Assembly: GCA_050014395.1 (NCBI GenBank)
Contig: JBEKDK010000007.1
Location: 1-64,000, forward strand
Length of the DNA stretch: 64,000 nucleotides
Reading direction: 5' to 3'
DNA from: DASPOJ01 sp050014395
Lineage (GTDB): Bacteria > Acidobacteriota > Terriglobia > Acidiferrales > UBA7541
Both the position numbers and the translations under genes were made by a program. Positions 9,519 through 18,143 of this stretch are shown piece by piece. How positions within the stretch are numbered: the first letter of the stretch is position 1; each line of letters begins with the position of its first letter. Below the pieces are notes generated by a model that searched no databases, was not told the DNA's origin, and was given only the letters and a program-made list of their open reading frames with translations.

Positions 9519-9675
9519 TGCGACTGCTCCTCGCTCCGCCGCGGCCAACGCACGTTCGCGCGTACACACATACTACGTATGAGATGCGCGCTCGTGTTCC
9601 CTCAGACTAGAGTTTACAGGCTGTTTGGCCCCTCGCGCAAAATAGACGCGGGACCGCGTGGAGTGGGAGCAGGGT

Positions 9676-10086
9676 TCAGGTGAGGCTTATGCTGGCGGCG
9701 GTAGGATGGAAATCGAACACCCATTGGTAGACGATTAGATTGACCGTAACGGAATAATTCACGTCAATCTGCACGCCGTATCCGTGCGGCTCGACCTTGA
9801 TGTCCTCAAGCGTCACGGGTATATCGTGCGATTGCGCCTTTGAGAGAACTTCCTTGCGGACATCGTCGATCGACGGGCGATTGTATGGAGCGTATCGCGC
9901 AATCGTCTGGACATCGTCCTGGAACTCGTACTCGGCGTATAGCACCGGCCCGACTTCAAGGGAAACATAAAGGAAGGCTAAAAAGATCAGCAGCCAGATG
10001 ATCGTTTTGAGGCGGGCGCTGCCACGCTGTCTAGATGCGGCGCGCGACGTGAGCGAGACTGCGGCGATGGTTGGGCGGCTAGGCAC
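9676..10086 (-). CDS. Small single-pass membrane protein, function unknown
   Basis: A 136-residue protein starting at GTG 10086. It has a basic N-terminal tail (about 1-26) and one membrane segment (TIIWLLIFLAFLYVSLEVG, about 28-46). An extracytoplasmic domain follows, with a YAEYEFQDDVQTIARYAPYN helix and a beta-rich end (VEPHGYGVQIDVNYSVTVN...VYQWVFDF). The layout resembles DUF4845-like small membrane proteins, but I cannot place it in a family with confidence. It lies between proS and the PBP gene on the same strand, so it may belong to the envelope operon. There is no good Shine-Dalgarno sequence before the GTG, so the start may be further in. Confidence 0.65.
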   Translation of the reverse strand: MPSRPTIAAVSLTSRAASRQRGSARLKTIIWLLIFLAFLYVSLEVGPVLYAEYEFQDDVQTIARYAPYNRPSIDDVRKEVLSKAQSHDIPVTLEDIKVEPHGYGVQIDVNYSVTVNLIVYQWVFDFHPTAASISLT

Positions 10087-10181
10087 AAAATCGATGCTAG
10101 CACGCAGGCTGGGGGGTGTCGATGCTGCGTCAAGGGCCTTGATTCGATGGAGTTACCTGCGGCCCGGCGCGCCGCGAGGGC

Positions 10182-11621
10182 TCAATACGCCTTCGCGAAA
10201 ATCGCTTGTTCCCGGGCAGCGCTGCCGCAGAGGATGCACGCTCCGCCACCGCCCGATTGCTCCAGCGGAATGCAGCGCATGGTGGCCTTCGTCGCTTCCT
10301 TGATTTTCTCCTCGCACGCGGACTGGCCGCACCAGAACGCGCGCGCGAAGCCTGTTTCCACCGCTTCCTTGAACTCCTCGAAATTGCGCGGCTCGCGCGT
10401 GTGGGCCTCGCGAAAGGCCAGCGCGCGGTCATAGAGCGATTTCTGCACCGCAGCCAGCGCGGCACTCACCGCTTCGGCCACGCCCGATTGCGGCGCCGGC
10501 GATTTCCCTTCCCTGCCGGGCTTATCGCGCCGCGCCAGCACCAACGAATTGTTGGCCACGTCCTTCGGGCCGATCTCGATGCGCAACGGTAAGCCGCGCA
10601 TTTCCCAATCGTTGAATTTGAAGCCGGGGCTTGATCCTTCGCGCTCGTCGGTCTTCGTGCGAATGCCCGCTGCGATCAATGCGGCGCGCACGCGCGCGGC
10701 GGCTTCGAGCGTTGCGGCACGCTCGGCATCATTCTTCCATATGGGCACGATCACGGCCTGGATCGGCGCGAGCTTCGGCGGCAGAATCAGTCCTTGATCG
10801 TCACCATGCACCATGATGATGGCGCCGATCATACGCGTCGATAGGCCCCATGACGTCGTCCAGCAATATTGCAGCGCGCCGGCCGGATCGAGATACTTGA
10901 TCTCGAAGGCCTTCGCGAAATTCTGTCCCAAATTGTGCGAGGTGCCGGATTGCAGCGCCTTGCCGTCGCCCATCATGGCTTCGATCGAGTAGGTTTGATC
11001 GGCACCGGCGAAACGCTCAGCTTCGGATTTGCGGCCCGGGATCACCGGGATCGCCGCGTCATTCACGGCGAAATCGGTATAGATATCGAGCATCTGCCGC
11101 GTCTCGAATTCGGCCTCGGCCAGCGTCGCGTGCGCAGTGTGGCCCTCTTGCCAGAAAAATTCCAATGTGCGCAGGAAAAGTTTCGTGCGCAATTCCCAGC
11201 GCACCACACTGTTCCATTGGTTGATCAGCAGCGGTAGATCGCGATAGGACTGAATCCACTTGGCGTAGGAATGGCCAATGATGGTCTCCGACGTCGGCCG
11301 GATCACCAGCGGCTCTTCGAGTTCTTCGCCGCCGCCGTGAGTGACTACGGCCAGTTCCGGCGAAAAACCCGCGACGTGCGATTTTTCTTTGTCGATGAAA
11401 CTGCGCGGAATCAGCAGAGGAAACGCCGCGTTCACGTGACCGGTGGCCTTGAATCGCCCATCGAGCGCGGCCTGAATATTCTCCCAAAGCGCCCAGCCGT
11501 ACGGGCGCACGATCATGCAGCCGCGCACCGGCGCGTAATCCGCCAATTCGGCTTTCAGAACGAGCTGGTTGTACCACTCGTTGAAATCTTCCGCGCGCGT
11601 CGGCAATTTTTGTTCAGCCAT
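10182..11621 (-). CDS. proS: Prolyl-tRNA synthetase, archaeal/eukaryotic type
   Basis: Charges tRNA-Pro with proline in the cytoplasm. The 479-residue length and class II signatures (RPTSETIIGHSYAKWIQSYRD; RWELRTKLFLRTLEFFWQEGHTAH read in part) fit the short ProRS without the bacterial editing insertion. The anticodon-binding domain begins near LAPIQAVIVPIW. The C-terminal extension carries the zinc-type cysteines (CGQSACEEK...CILCGS) and ends in a tyrosine, as in the archaeal/eukaryotic form, which is also found in several bacterial phyla. ATG 11621 is far (about 17 bases) from its AAGGAG. It is divergent from the glyoxalase-fold gene. It is a single-copy housekeeping gene here, with no second proS in view. 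Confidence 0.95.
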   Translation of the reverse strand: MAEQKLPTRAEDFNEWYNQLVLKAELADYAPVRGCMIVRPYGWALWENIQAALDGRFKATGHVNAAFPLLIPRSFIDKEKSHVAGFSPELAVVTHGGGEELEEPLVIRPTSETIIGHSYAKWIQSYRDLPLLINQWNSVVRWELRTKLFLRTLEFFWQEGHTAHATLAEAEFETRQMLDIYTDFAVNDAAIPVIPGRKSEAERFAGADQTYSIEAMMGDGKALQSGTSHNLGQNFAKAFEIKYLDPAGALQYCWTTSWGLSTRMIGAIIMVHGDDQGLILPPKLAPIQAVIVPIWKNDAERAATLEAAARVRAALIAAGIRTKTDEREGSSPGFKFNDWEMRGLPLRIEIGPKDVANNSLVLARRDKPGREGKSPAPQSGVAEAVSAALAAVQKSLYDRALAFREAHTREPRNFEEFKEAVETGFARAFWCGQSACEEKIKEATKATMRCIPLEQSGGGGACILCGSAAREQAIFAKAY

Positions 11622-11734
11622 ACGACGTAAGGTTGATCTCCTTGCGTGTTGTGCAAACTAGGAAGCGTAGTCGAGCGATTCAGCCGTGTCAACGCGCCGA
11701 ACCCGTTGTAAAATCCCAAGCTCGGGAGAAGCGC

Positions 11735-12142
11735 ATGACCGTCGATTCACCGGCCGGCTCAATCAGAACCACGATCGCGCCATGGCTTTCAGTTCGCAAG
11801 AGCCTCGAGGCTGTTGAGTTTTATAAGACTGCGTTCGGCGCGGTGGAGGTTTATCGCCACGAGGGCCGCGGCGGGGTGGTCGCTCGACTATCCGTCGATG
11901 GCGCGGAATTCTGGGTCAGCGACGAATCGCCCGAGCATCACAATTTCAGTCCCGAAAACCTCGGCGGTAGCTCCGTCCGCATTATTCTGACTGTTGCGAA
12001 TCCGGACGCCGCATTCGCGCGCGCGATCAGCGCGGGCGCAACCGAAGTCTATCCCGTAAGCGAAGGCCATGGCTGGCGAGTGGGCCGCGTCGTCGATCCA
12101 TACGGACATCACTGGGAGATTGGCCGCCAGCTTTCTGCGTAG
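11735..12142 (+). CDS. Glyoxalase/bleomycin-resistance (VOC) fold protein, PhnB-like
   Basis: A 135-residue VOC-superfamily protein. The family pattern is seen in IAPWLSVRKSLEAVEFYKTAFGAVE at the N-terminus, a central beta strand set (VARLSVDGAEFWVSDESPE), and the closing VVDPYGHHWEIGR, where the glutamate usually ligates metal. The length suits a single-subunit VOC protein of the PhnB/3-demethylubiquinone type. I chose ATG 11735 because GGGAGAAG lies just upstream; the frame is open further 5' but carries no family signal. It stands alone on the plus strand between two minus-strand genes. The substrate is unknown; the fold covers lyases, dioxygenases and antibiotic-binding proteins. Confidence 0.82.
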   Translation: MTVDSPAGSIRTTIAPWLSVRKSLEAVEFYKTAFGAVEVYRHEGRGGVVARLSVDGAEFWVSDESPEHHNFSPENLGGSSVRIILTVANPDAAFARAISAGATEVYPVSEGHGWRVGRVVDPYGHHWEIGRQLSA

Positions 12143-12171
12143 GGTCCACCGCGTTTAGGCAATCAGCGCGA

Positions 12172-13305
12172 TCAGCGGCGTCCGGCGAGGACGTCTTCAT
12201 AGACGCGCTGGACTTGCGCGGCGGAGCGCTGCCACGAGAAGCGGGCCACCAACTCGCGGCCGCGCTCGACGAGCGTGCCGCGCAAATCGTCGTCGGACAA
12301 GATTTGGCGGATGCCGCGAGCGATGTCGAAGACGTTTTCGGGATTCACGAGCAGCGCGGCGTTGCCGAATACTTCCGGCATCGAGGACACGTTCGACGTG
12401 AGCACCGGCGTGCCGTGAGCCATGGCTTCGAGCGGCGGCAATCCGAATCCTTCGTACAGCGACGGAAACAGAAACGCCGCGGCGCGCTTATAGAAGACTC
12501 GCAGCACCGTCTGCGGCACGAATCCCAGAAAGCGCACGTCGCCGCGCACGCGCGAGCGCACCACGGCGCGCCGCAAGTCGGATTGCTCCGTGAGTGCGTC
12601 GCCGATCAGCAGCAGCTTCAACTGCGAGAAGCGGGGATCGCCGGCCAGCTCCGTCTTGGCCACAGCGAAGGCTTCGATCAGCCGCGGCAGATTTTTTTGG
12701 CGTTTGATGTTGCCGGCGTACAGAACATAAGGACCAGTGATGTCATGACGCGCCAGCACCGCGTCGGCATCGGCCGGGTCCGGCTCGTGCAAAAACAAAT
12801 CGTCCACGGCGTTGTAGATCACTTCGATCTTGCGTTCGTCCACGCCGAACGCGTGGGAGAGATCGCGCTTCGAGGCTTGCGAGACGGCCAGCACGCGCTC
12901 AGCGCGGCGAAGCGCGCGGCCCGCGAAGTAAAGCCGTCCGGTTTGCACCGGCTGCGACGCGCCCACTTCCGGCTGCAGCACCGTGGTCAAATCGTGCACG
13001 GTGATCACCATCTTCGAGAGCACGATGGCCGGCGCATAAAACCACGGCATGTGCAGGAGATCGACGCGCATGCGGTCCAAGAGCAGTGGAAGCGCGATGT
13101 GCGTGCGCAACGAGCCGGGCACGGCGGAATATTCAAACAGCTCGAAATTTTCGGGCAGCGCGCCGCAGAGTTCAAAATGCCGGCGCTGCCCGATCAGCAG
13201 ATAGTGTGTGGAGAGGTCCGCGCGCGCGAGGCCTTGCAGGATGTTGCGGACGTAGGTGCCGAGGCCGAAATCCCCGGCGCAGCGAATGTCAATCGCGACG
13301 CGCAT
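12172..13305 (-). CDS. GT4-family glycosyltransferase
   Basis: A 377-residue retaining GT-B transferase, probably using a nucleotide sugar to build a surface glycan, lipid-linked glycan or trehalose-like product. Evidence includes the N-terminal MRVAIDIRCAGDFGLGTYVRN with the glycine-rich turn, the central YVLYAGNIKRQKNLPRLIEAF hinge, and the C-terminal donor-site motif SLYEGFGLPPLEAM (the EX7E motif), then GTPVLTSNVSSMPEV. I chose ATG 13305, which overlaps the glyA stop by 17 bases and suggests translational coupling. The acceptor cannot be told from sequence. The overlap with a one-carbon enzyme probably reflects compaction rather than pathway. Confidence 0.9.
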   Translation of the reverse strand: MRVAIDIRCAGDFGLGTYVRNILQGLARADLSTHYLLIGQRRHFELCGALPENFELFEYSAVPGSLRTHIALPLLLDRMRVDLLHMPWFYAPAIVLSKMVITVHDLTTVLQPEVGASQPVQTGRLYFAGRALRRAERVLAVSQASKRDLSHAFGVDERKIEVIYNAVDDLFLHEPDPADADAVLARHDITGPYVLYAGNIKRQKNLPRLIEAFAVAKTELAGDPRFSQLKLLLIGDALTEQSDLRRAVVRSRVRGDVRFLGFVPQTVLRVFYKRAAAFLFPSLYEGFGLPPLEAMAHGTPVLTSNVSSMPEVFGNAALLVNPENVFDIARGIRQILSDDDLRGTLVERGRELVARFSWQRSAAQVQRVYEDVLAGRR

Positions 13306-14584
13306 CGCCCGACCGGCGCGCGTAGAGCGGAAAGCGAGCGGTGAGCTCCGCGACTTCGGCGCGCACGCGGCGCTCGCGCTCGGCGTCGCCCAGATGCTCC
13401 AGGATTTCGGCGATCCATTGCGCGATCGGCTCCATTTCGGCTTCACGCATGCCGCGTGTGGTGATCGCCGGCGTGCCCATGCGGATTCCGCCGGCGACCA
13501 TCGGCGGCGTTGGATCGAATGGAATCGAATTCTTGTTCACGGTGATGGCGGCGCGATCGAGCGCCGGCTGCGCGTCCTTGCCCTTGATGCCGCGCGAATA
13601 AAGGTCGACCAGGAACAAATGATTGTCCGTGCCACCGGAAACAATGCGGAAGCTGCGGCGCGCGAGCGCCTGCGCCAGGGCTTGCGCGTTGGCCACGATC
13701 TGCTGCTGATACGGACGAAATTCCGGCTGCATGGCTTCGGCGAAGCACACGGCTTTCGCAGCGATGATGTGCATGTGCGGACCGCCCTGCGTGCCGGGGA
13801 AAAGGATGCGATCCACGTCCTTGGCGTGCTGCTCGCGGCAAAGGATGAGGCCGGCGCGCGGACCGCGCAGCGTCTTGTGCGTGGTCGAGCTGACGAAATC
13901 GGCGTGCGGCACCGGGCTCGGGTGCACGCCCGCGGCGACAAGTCCCGCGATGTGCGCCATATCGACGAACAGCAATGCTCCGACGGAGCGCGCGATTTCT
14001 CCCATGCGCGCGAAATCGATCACGCGAGAATACGCGCTGGCGCCGACGACGATCATTTTCGGGTGATGCTCTGCGGCGAGCGCGGCGAGTTCGTCATAAT
14101 CGATCATTTCTGTATCGCGGCGCACGCCGTAGGCGATGAATTTGTACATGATGCCGGAAAAATTCAGCGGATGTCCGTGCGTCAGATGGCCGCCGTGCGC
14201 CAAATTCATGCCGAGCACCGTATCGCCCGGCTTGAGCGCCGCCATGTACACGGCAACATTGGCCTGCGTGCCGGAATGCGGCTGCACGTTGGCGTGCTCG
14301 GCGCCGAAAAGTAACTTGGCTCGATCGATCGCCAACTGCTCGATCTGATCGGCGAATGCGCAGCCGCCGTAATAACGGCGGCCGACGCTGCCTTCGGCAT
14401 ATTTATTGGTGAAGACCGAGCCCATGGCTTCGAGCACCGCTTCGGAAACGAAATTCTCAGAGGGAATCAGCTCGAGGCCGGTGGCCTCGCGTTGCGCTTC
14501 CGCGCGCAGAATTTCCGCGACGCGCGGATCGACTTCAGAGAGCGGAGCGTTCATGCGATCGGTTGAAGATGTCGATGTGCTCAT
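13289..14584 (-). CDS. glyA: Serine hydroxymethyltransferase
   Basis: Converts serine and tetrahydrofolate to glycine and 5,10-methylene-tetrahydrofolate, the main one-carbon source, using PLP. The 431-residue protein has the family landmarks: ELIPSENFVSEAVLEAMGS, TNKYAEGSVGRRYYGG, the PLP lysine in VSSTTHKTLRGPRAG, and GGTDNHLFLVDL. The length is normal. It lies 78 bases downstream of rpiB and overlaps the glycosyltransferase, all on the same strand. rpiB-glyA adjacency is common in bacteria. Confidence 0.97.
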   Translation of the reverse strand: MSTSTSSTDRMNAPLSEVDPRVAEILRAEAQREATGLELIPSENFVSEAVLEAMGSVFTNKYAEGSVGRRYYGGCAFADQIEQLAIDRAKLLFGAEHANVQPHSGTQANVAVYMAALKPGDTVLGMNLAHGGHLTHGHPLNFSGIMYKFIAYGVRRDTEMIDYDELAALAAEHHPKMIVVGASAYSRVIDFARMGEIARSVGALLFVDMAHIAGLVAAGVHPSPVPHADFVSSTTHKTLRGPRAGLILCREQHAKDVDRILFPGTQGGPHMHIIAAKAVCFAEAMQPEFRPYQQQIVANAQALAQALARRSFRIVSGGTDNHLFLVDLYSRGIKGKDAQPALDRAAITVNKNSIPFDPTPPMVAGGIRMGTPAITTRGMREAEMEPIAQWIAEILEHLGDAERERRVRAEVAELTARFPLYARRSGDARRD

Positions 14585-14662
14585 GGGTCCTCACTTACGA
14601 GATCGTGTTCGCACCAAAACGCGGGCGAAAAGTCCGGCAGCGGCGCAGCGTTGCCGTCAGAC

Positions 14663-15139
14663 CTACGAATGCGCGATTCGTTCGTGGTCGAGTTCCGCGA
14701 TTTTATCGACGCGCCGCTGATGGCGGCCGACGCGAAAATCCGTCGCCAGAAAATCCTTCACGATCTCGATGGCTTGCGCGTCAGTGACCACGCGCCCGCC
14801 GAGCGCAAGAACGTTGGCGTTATTGTGCTGGCGCGCCAGACGCGCCGTCATCGCATCGTGGGCCACGGCGGCGCGGATTCCTTCGATTTTGTTGGCGGCG
14901 ATGGACATACCGATGCCCGTGCCGCACGCGAGGAATCCGAAATCGTCCTGCCCTGCGACTACGCGCTCCGCGACTTTCTTGGCGTAATCGGGATAATCCA
15001 CCGACTCCTCCGACCACGTACCCATGTCGTCGACCTGATATCCCGACGATTCGAGGTATTTCTTCACGGCCTCTTTGACGTGATAACCAGCGTGGTCAGC
15101 GCCGACGGCAATGCGCGGCCTGTTTTCGGAGTCAGGCAT
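14663..15139 (-). CDS. rpiB: Ribose-5-phosphate isomerase B
   Basis: Interconverts ribose 5-phosphate and ribulose 5-phosphate in the non-oxidative pentose phosphate pathway. The 158-residue protein has the RpiB fold signatures: IAVGADHAGYHVKEAVKKYL at the N-terminus, the catalytic cysteine in FLACGTGIGMSIAANK, and the NANVLALGGRVV strand. These match the cysteine/aspartate mechanism of RpiB rather than RpiA. It lies between the JAMM peptidase gene and glyA on the minus strand. Ribose supply for nucleotides and one-carbon units from glyA are metabolically linked. Confidence 0.95.
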   Translation of the reverse strand: MPDSENRPRIAVGADHAGYHVKEAVKKYLESSGYQVDDMGTWSEESVDYPDYAKKVAERVVAGQDDFGFLACGTGIGMSIAANKIEGIRAAVAHDAMTARLARQHNNANVLALGGRVVTDAQAIEIVKDFLATDFRVGRHQRRVDKIAELDHERIAHS

Positions 15140-15202
15140 GAGAGTGAGTCCGCTGCGATTCTAACAGGATGCCGTGGCAACTCCAATGGAACTCGGCGAA
15201 GT

Positions 15203-15610
15203 TCACACGGCGATGATTTGAAGTTCGGCGACGCGGCCTGCACGGATCGAAAACGCGCGGATGGCTTTTAGAGTGTCCGCGCGCGCCGAAACAATGAGAT
15301 ACGCCGCGTCGGGATAAAACGCCCGCTCGACGTCGCGCGGCGAGGGGACATTGTCCGCGGAAAGATGCGAGTGGTAAATGCCGGCAAACTCAAGCCGCTC
15401 GGCGCGGATGCGGCGAAACAAATCGAAGAGTTCGCGCGGAGCGATCTCGTATGCAGTGGCGCTGGCGAGCGCGTTCGCGGCGGGCAGCAGCGTCGTGATC
15501 GCGCCGTCGCGCGCGGCAAGCAATCCACAGCATTCTCGATCGCCGTGCGCGCGCGCCGCGGCCTGAAGTTCGGCCAGGACGCCGGCAAGAATGCGGATGG
15601 ATTCGCTCAC
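15203..15610 (-). CDS. JAMM/M67-family metallopeptidase
   Basis: A 135-residue zinc isopeptidase-like protein, starting at GTG 15610 (MSESIRIL...); the frame is open further upstream but carries no family signal. The JAMM motif is complete: E26 in RECCGL, then GIYHSHLSADNVPSPRD, giving H80-S-H82-x7-S90-x2-D93. Known bacterial members of this group (for example Mec) cleave amino acids from the C-terminus of ubiquitin-like sulfur carriers such as CysO. No MoaD/ThiS-like gene, cysM or moeB is visible in the window, so the substrate is unknown. It lies immediately after ftsZ on the same strand, 77 bases away. Confidence 0.85.
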   Translation of the reverse strand: MSESIRILAGVLAELQAAARAHGDRECCGLLAARDGAITTLLPAANALASATAYEIAPRELFDLFRRIRAERLEFAGIYHSHLSADNVPSPRDVERAFYPDAAYLIVSARADTLKAIRAFSIRAGRVAELQIIAV

Positions 15611-15687
15611 GCCGAAAGTGTACACCGGGCGCGAGGACGGCGGCGCCAGCGCAGCACCTCGGATCGACCAAGGGGCGCGAGGTCGAG

Positions 15688-16851
15688 CTACGCCTTCTGC
15701 GGCGAGCGGCGCAGGAACGTGGGCACGTCCAGATCGGTCGCGGCAGCGTCCTGCTGATTGATCACGTCTGAAACGTTCTGCCGAACTTCTTCGACGACGC
15801 TCGAGTGCTCGCGCGTGGCCTTCCACGTTTTGGGCATGTAGGAGGCGCGCTGGCTCGGGGCTTTGCGCACGGTTTCGCGGAAACCGGCGGCGATCACGGT
15901 GATCTTCACGGCTTCTTTCATCGCGTCGTCTTGCACGGCGCCAAAAATGATGTTGGCGTTTTCGTGCGCGGCCTTTTGGATAATCGAGCTGGCCTCATGC
16001 ACTTCGTGCAGCGTGAGGCTGGAAGAACCGGTGACGTTGATCAGAATTCCCTGCGCGCCCTGGATCGAATTGTCTTCAAGCAGCGGGCTATTGATGGCGC
16101 GATTGGCGGCATCGACCGCTCGGTTTGAGCCGGTGGCCACGGCCGTGCCCATCACGGCGTAACCCTGGCCCTGCATGATCGTTTTCACGTCGGCGAAATC
16201 GCGATTGATGATGCCGGGAATCGTGATGATGTCGCTGATGCCCTGCACGGCTTGGCGCAAAATATCGTCGGCGATGCGAAACGCCTCAAAGAAACTGGTG
16301 CCGCGCTCGACGGTTTCCATCAAGCGCTCGTTCGGAATCACGATCACCGTGTCAACGCAGCCGACGAGTTCAGAAAGCGCCTGCTCGGCTTGCAACATGC
16401 GGCGCTTGCCTTCGAACGCAAAGGGTTTCGTGACTACGGCAACGGTGAGCGCGCCGAGTTCGCTTGCAAGCGACGCCACCACCGGCGCCGCGCCGCTGCC
16501 TGTGCCGCCGCCGAGACCGGCCGTAAGAAAAATCATGTCCGCGCCTTCCAGCGCCTCGATGATCTTTTCCGTGTCTTCCAGCGCGGCTTTGCGGCCCGTC
16601 TCGGGATTCGCGCCGGCTCCCAGACCTTTCGTGAGCTTCGCGCCCAATTGCAATTTCACGGAAGCCTGCGAAAGCTTCAGCGCTTGCAAATCGGTGTTGG
16701 CGGCGACGAACTCGACGCCCTCAACTTTGGCTCGAATCATGCGATTGACGGCGTTCGAGCCGCCACCGCCGACGCCGATCACTTTGATCCTGGCGCCCTG
16801 CTGATGATCGTCGGTAAATGAAATCCGAATTCCTGCGTCCTTCGCCGTCAT
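15688..16851 (-). CDS. ftsZ: Cell-division GTPase FtsZ
   Basis: Tubulin-like GTPase that forms the division ring. The 387-residue protein has KVIGVGGGGSNAVNRM near the N-terminus, the GGGTGSG tubulin signature at residues 114-120, and the T7 synergy loop in INRDFADVKTIM. The conserved C-terminal peptide, DLDVPTFLRR, is the anchor for FtsA/ZipA-type partners. ATG 16851 is preceded by GGGAGGCAAC. It is the last gene of the dcw cluster and follows ftsA by 35 bases. An Asn/Gln-rich, variable linker joins the globular domain to the tail peptide, as usual. Confidence 0.98.
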   Translation of the reverse strand: MTAKDAGIRISFTDDHQQGARIKVIGVGGGGSNAVNRMIRAKVEGVEFVAANTDLQALKLSQASVKLQLGAKLTKGLGAGANPETGRKAALEDTEKIIEALEGADMIFLTAGLGGGTGSGAAPVVASLASELGALTVAVVTKPFAFEGKRRMLQAEQALSELVGCVDTVIVIPNERLMETVERGTSFFEAFRIADDILRQAVQGISDIITIPGIINRDFADVKTIMQGQGYAVMGTAVATGSNRAVDAANRAINSPLLEDNSIQGAQGILINVTGSSSLTLHEVHEASSIIQKAAHENANIIFGAVQDDAMKEAVKITVIAAGFRETVRKAPSQRASYMPKTWKATREHSSVVEEVRQNVSDVINQQDAAATDLDVPTFLRRSPQKA

Positions 16852-16886
16852 GTTGCCTCCCCTGGTCTCTCGCCGATGCGTCGAAC

Positions 16887-18101
16887 TCAGCCTCCGGCGA
16901 ACATGCTTTTGATTTTCGCCACCAGCGTCTGCGGCGGCGCGGGCATCTGACGACGCGCGCGCGCTGCATACAACAACAGCCCGACGCCGGTGGCGTATTC
17001 CGGCTGGGAGAGTTCCTCGGGCATTCCTTCAAGTCCCCGCGGCACCGCAAGGCGCACGGGCAAATTGAAAACGCGTTCGGCCAACTCCGGCAAGCCGCGC
17101 AGCCGCGCGCCGCCGCCGCACAACACAAAGCCCGCGGGCAATTGGCCGTCAAGACCCGCGCGGCGTAAATTGTCGGAGACGAGCGCCAACAGTTCTTGCG
17201 CGCGCGGTCCGACGATATCGTGCAGCATCCGCGAATAGATCGTGCGCGGCGGGCGATCGCCCACGCTGGCGATTTCAATCGATTGATCTTCGCCTTCGAG
17301 CTGACGCCAAACGCAAGCGTGCTCGCGCTTCACTTTTTCCGCTTCAGGAATCGGCGTGCGCAGGCCGACGGCAAGATCGTTGGTGAAATGATCGCCGCCG
17401 ACGGGCAACGCGTCGCTGTGGCGCACGACGCCGCCGGCGAAAACGATAATCTCGGTGGTGCCGCCGCCGATTTCGAGCAGGCAGCAGCCCATCTCGCGCT
17501 CGTCGGCTGTAAGGCACGCTTCGGCGGCGGCCAGCGGCTCGAGCACCGTGTCGGCCACTTCCACTCCGGCATGATTCGCGGCGATCACCAGATTTTGCAT
17601 GGCCGAAGCCGAGCACGTCACTAGATGTACGTCGGCCTCGAGGCGCTGGCCGACCATGCCGATGGGATCGCGAATGTTGTCTTGCGCGTCGAGCAGAAAT
17701 TCCTGCGGCAGTACGTGCAGCACGACACGATCCTCCGGCAGAGTGACTCCGCGTGCGGCTTCGACGGCGTGGCGCACATCCTCGCGATCGATATCGCGCG
17801 GCCGATTGCCAACGGTGATGCCGCCGCGGCTGGTGACGCCGTGAATGTGTCCGCCTGCGACGCCGACGATCGCGCGCTCGACAGGCACGCCCGCGACGCC
17901 TTCCGCCACCTCCAGCGCGTGGCGGATCGAGCCGGCCACCGCTTCCAAATTCACGATGAGACCCTTGCGAATGCCTTTCGATTCCGCCGCGCCCATCGAA
18001 AGAAAGCGCAAGCCACCGAAATCGTCCCATTCGCAAATCAGCGCGCACGTTTTCGTGCTGCCAACGTCCAGCGCGACCAGATGCCGATCTTTCTTTGCCA
18101 C
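16887..18101 (-). CDS. ftsA: Actin-like division protein FtsA
   Basis: Membrane-bound actin homologue that tethers FtsZ to the inner membrane. The 404-residue protein starts at GTG 18101 and opens with the phosphate-1 motif VALDVGSTKTCALI. Other ATPase elements are EIGGGTTEIIVFAGG (phosphate 2) and PAGFVLCGGGARLRGLPEL (adenosine motif). The 1C-domain region lies around HGVTSRGGITVGN. The C-terminus is basic and amphipathic (ARRQMPAPPQTLVAKIKSMF), fitting a membrane-targeting helix. It is placed between ftsQ (42 bases upstream) and ftsZ. Confidence 0.96.
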   Translation of the reverse strand: MAKKDRHLVALDVGSTKTCALICEWDDFGGLRFLSMGAAESKGIRKGLIVNLEAVAGSIRHALEVAEGVAGVPVERAIVGVAGGHIHGVTSRGGITVGNRPRDIDREDVRHAVEAARGVTLPEDRVVLHVLPQEFLLDAQDNIRDPIGMVGQRLEADVHLVTCSASAMQNLVIAANHAGVEVADTVLEPLAAAEACLTADEREMGCCLLEIGGGTTEIIVFAGGVVRHSDALPVGGDHFTNDLAVGLRTPIPEAEKVKREHACVWRQLEGEDQSIEIASVGDRPPRTIYSRMLHDIVGPRAQELLALVSDNLRRAGLDGQLPAGFVLCGGGARLRGLPELAERVFNLPVRLAVPRGLEGMPEELSQPEYATGVGLLLYAARARRQMPAPPQTLVAKIKSMFAGG

Positions 18102-18143
18102 TCCGCCGCTCCCCGGAATATTTCTACCGCAAAATTCCCGCCG

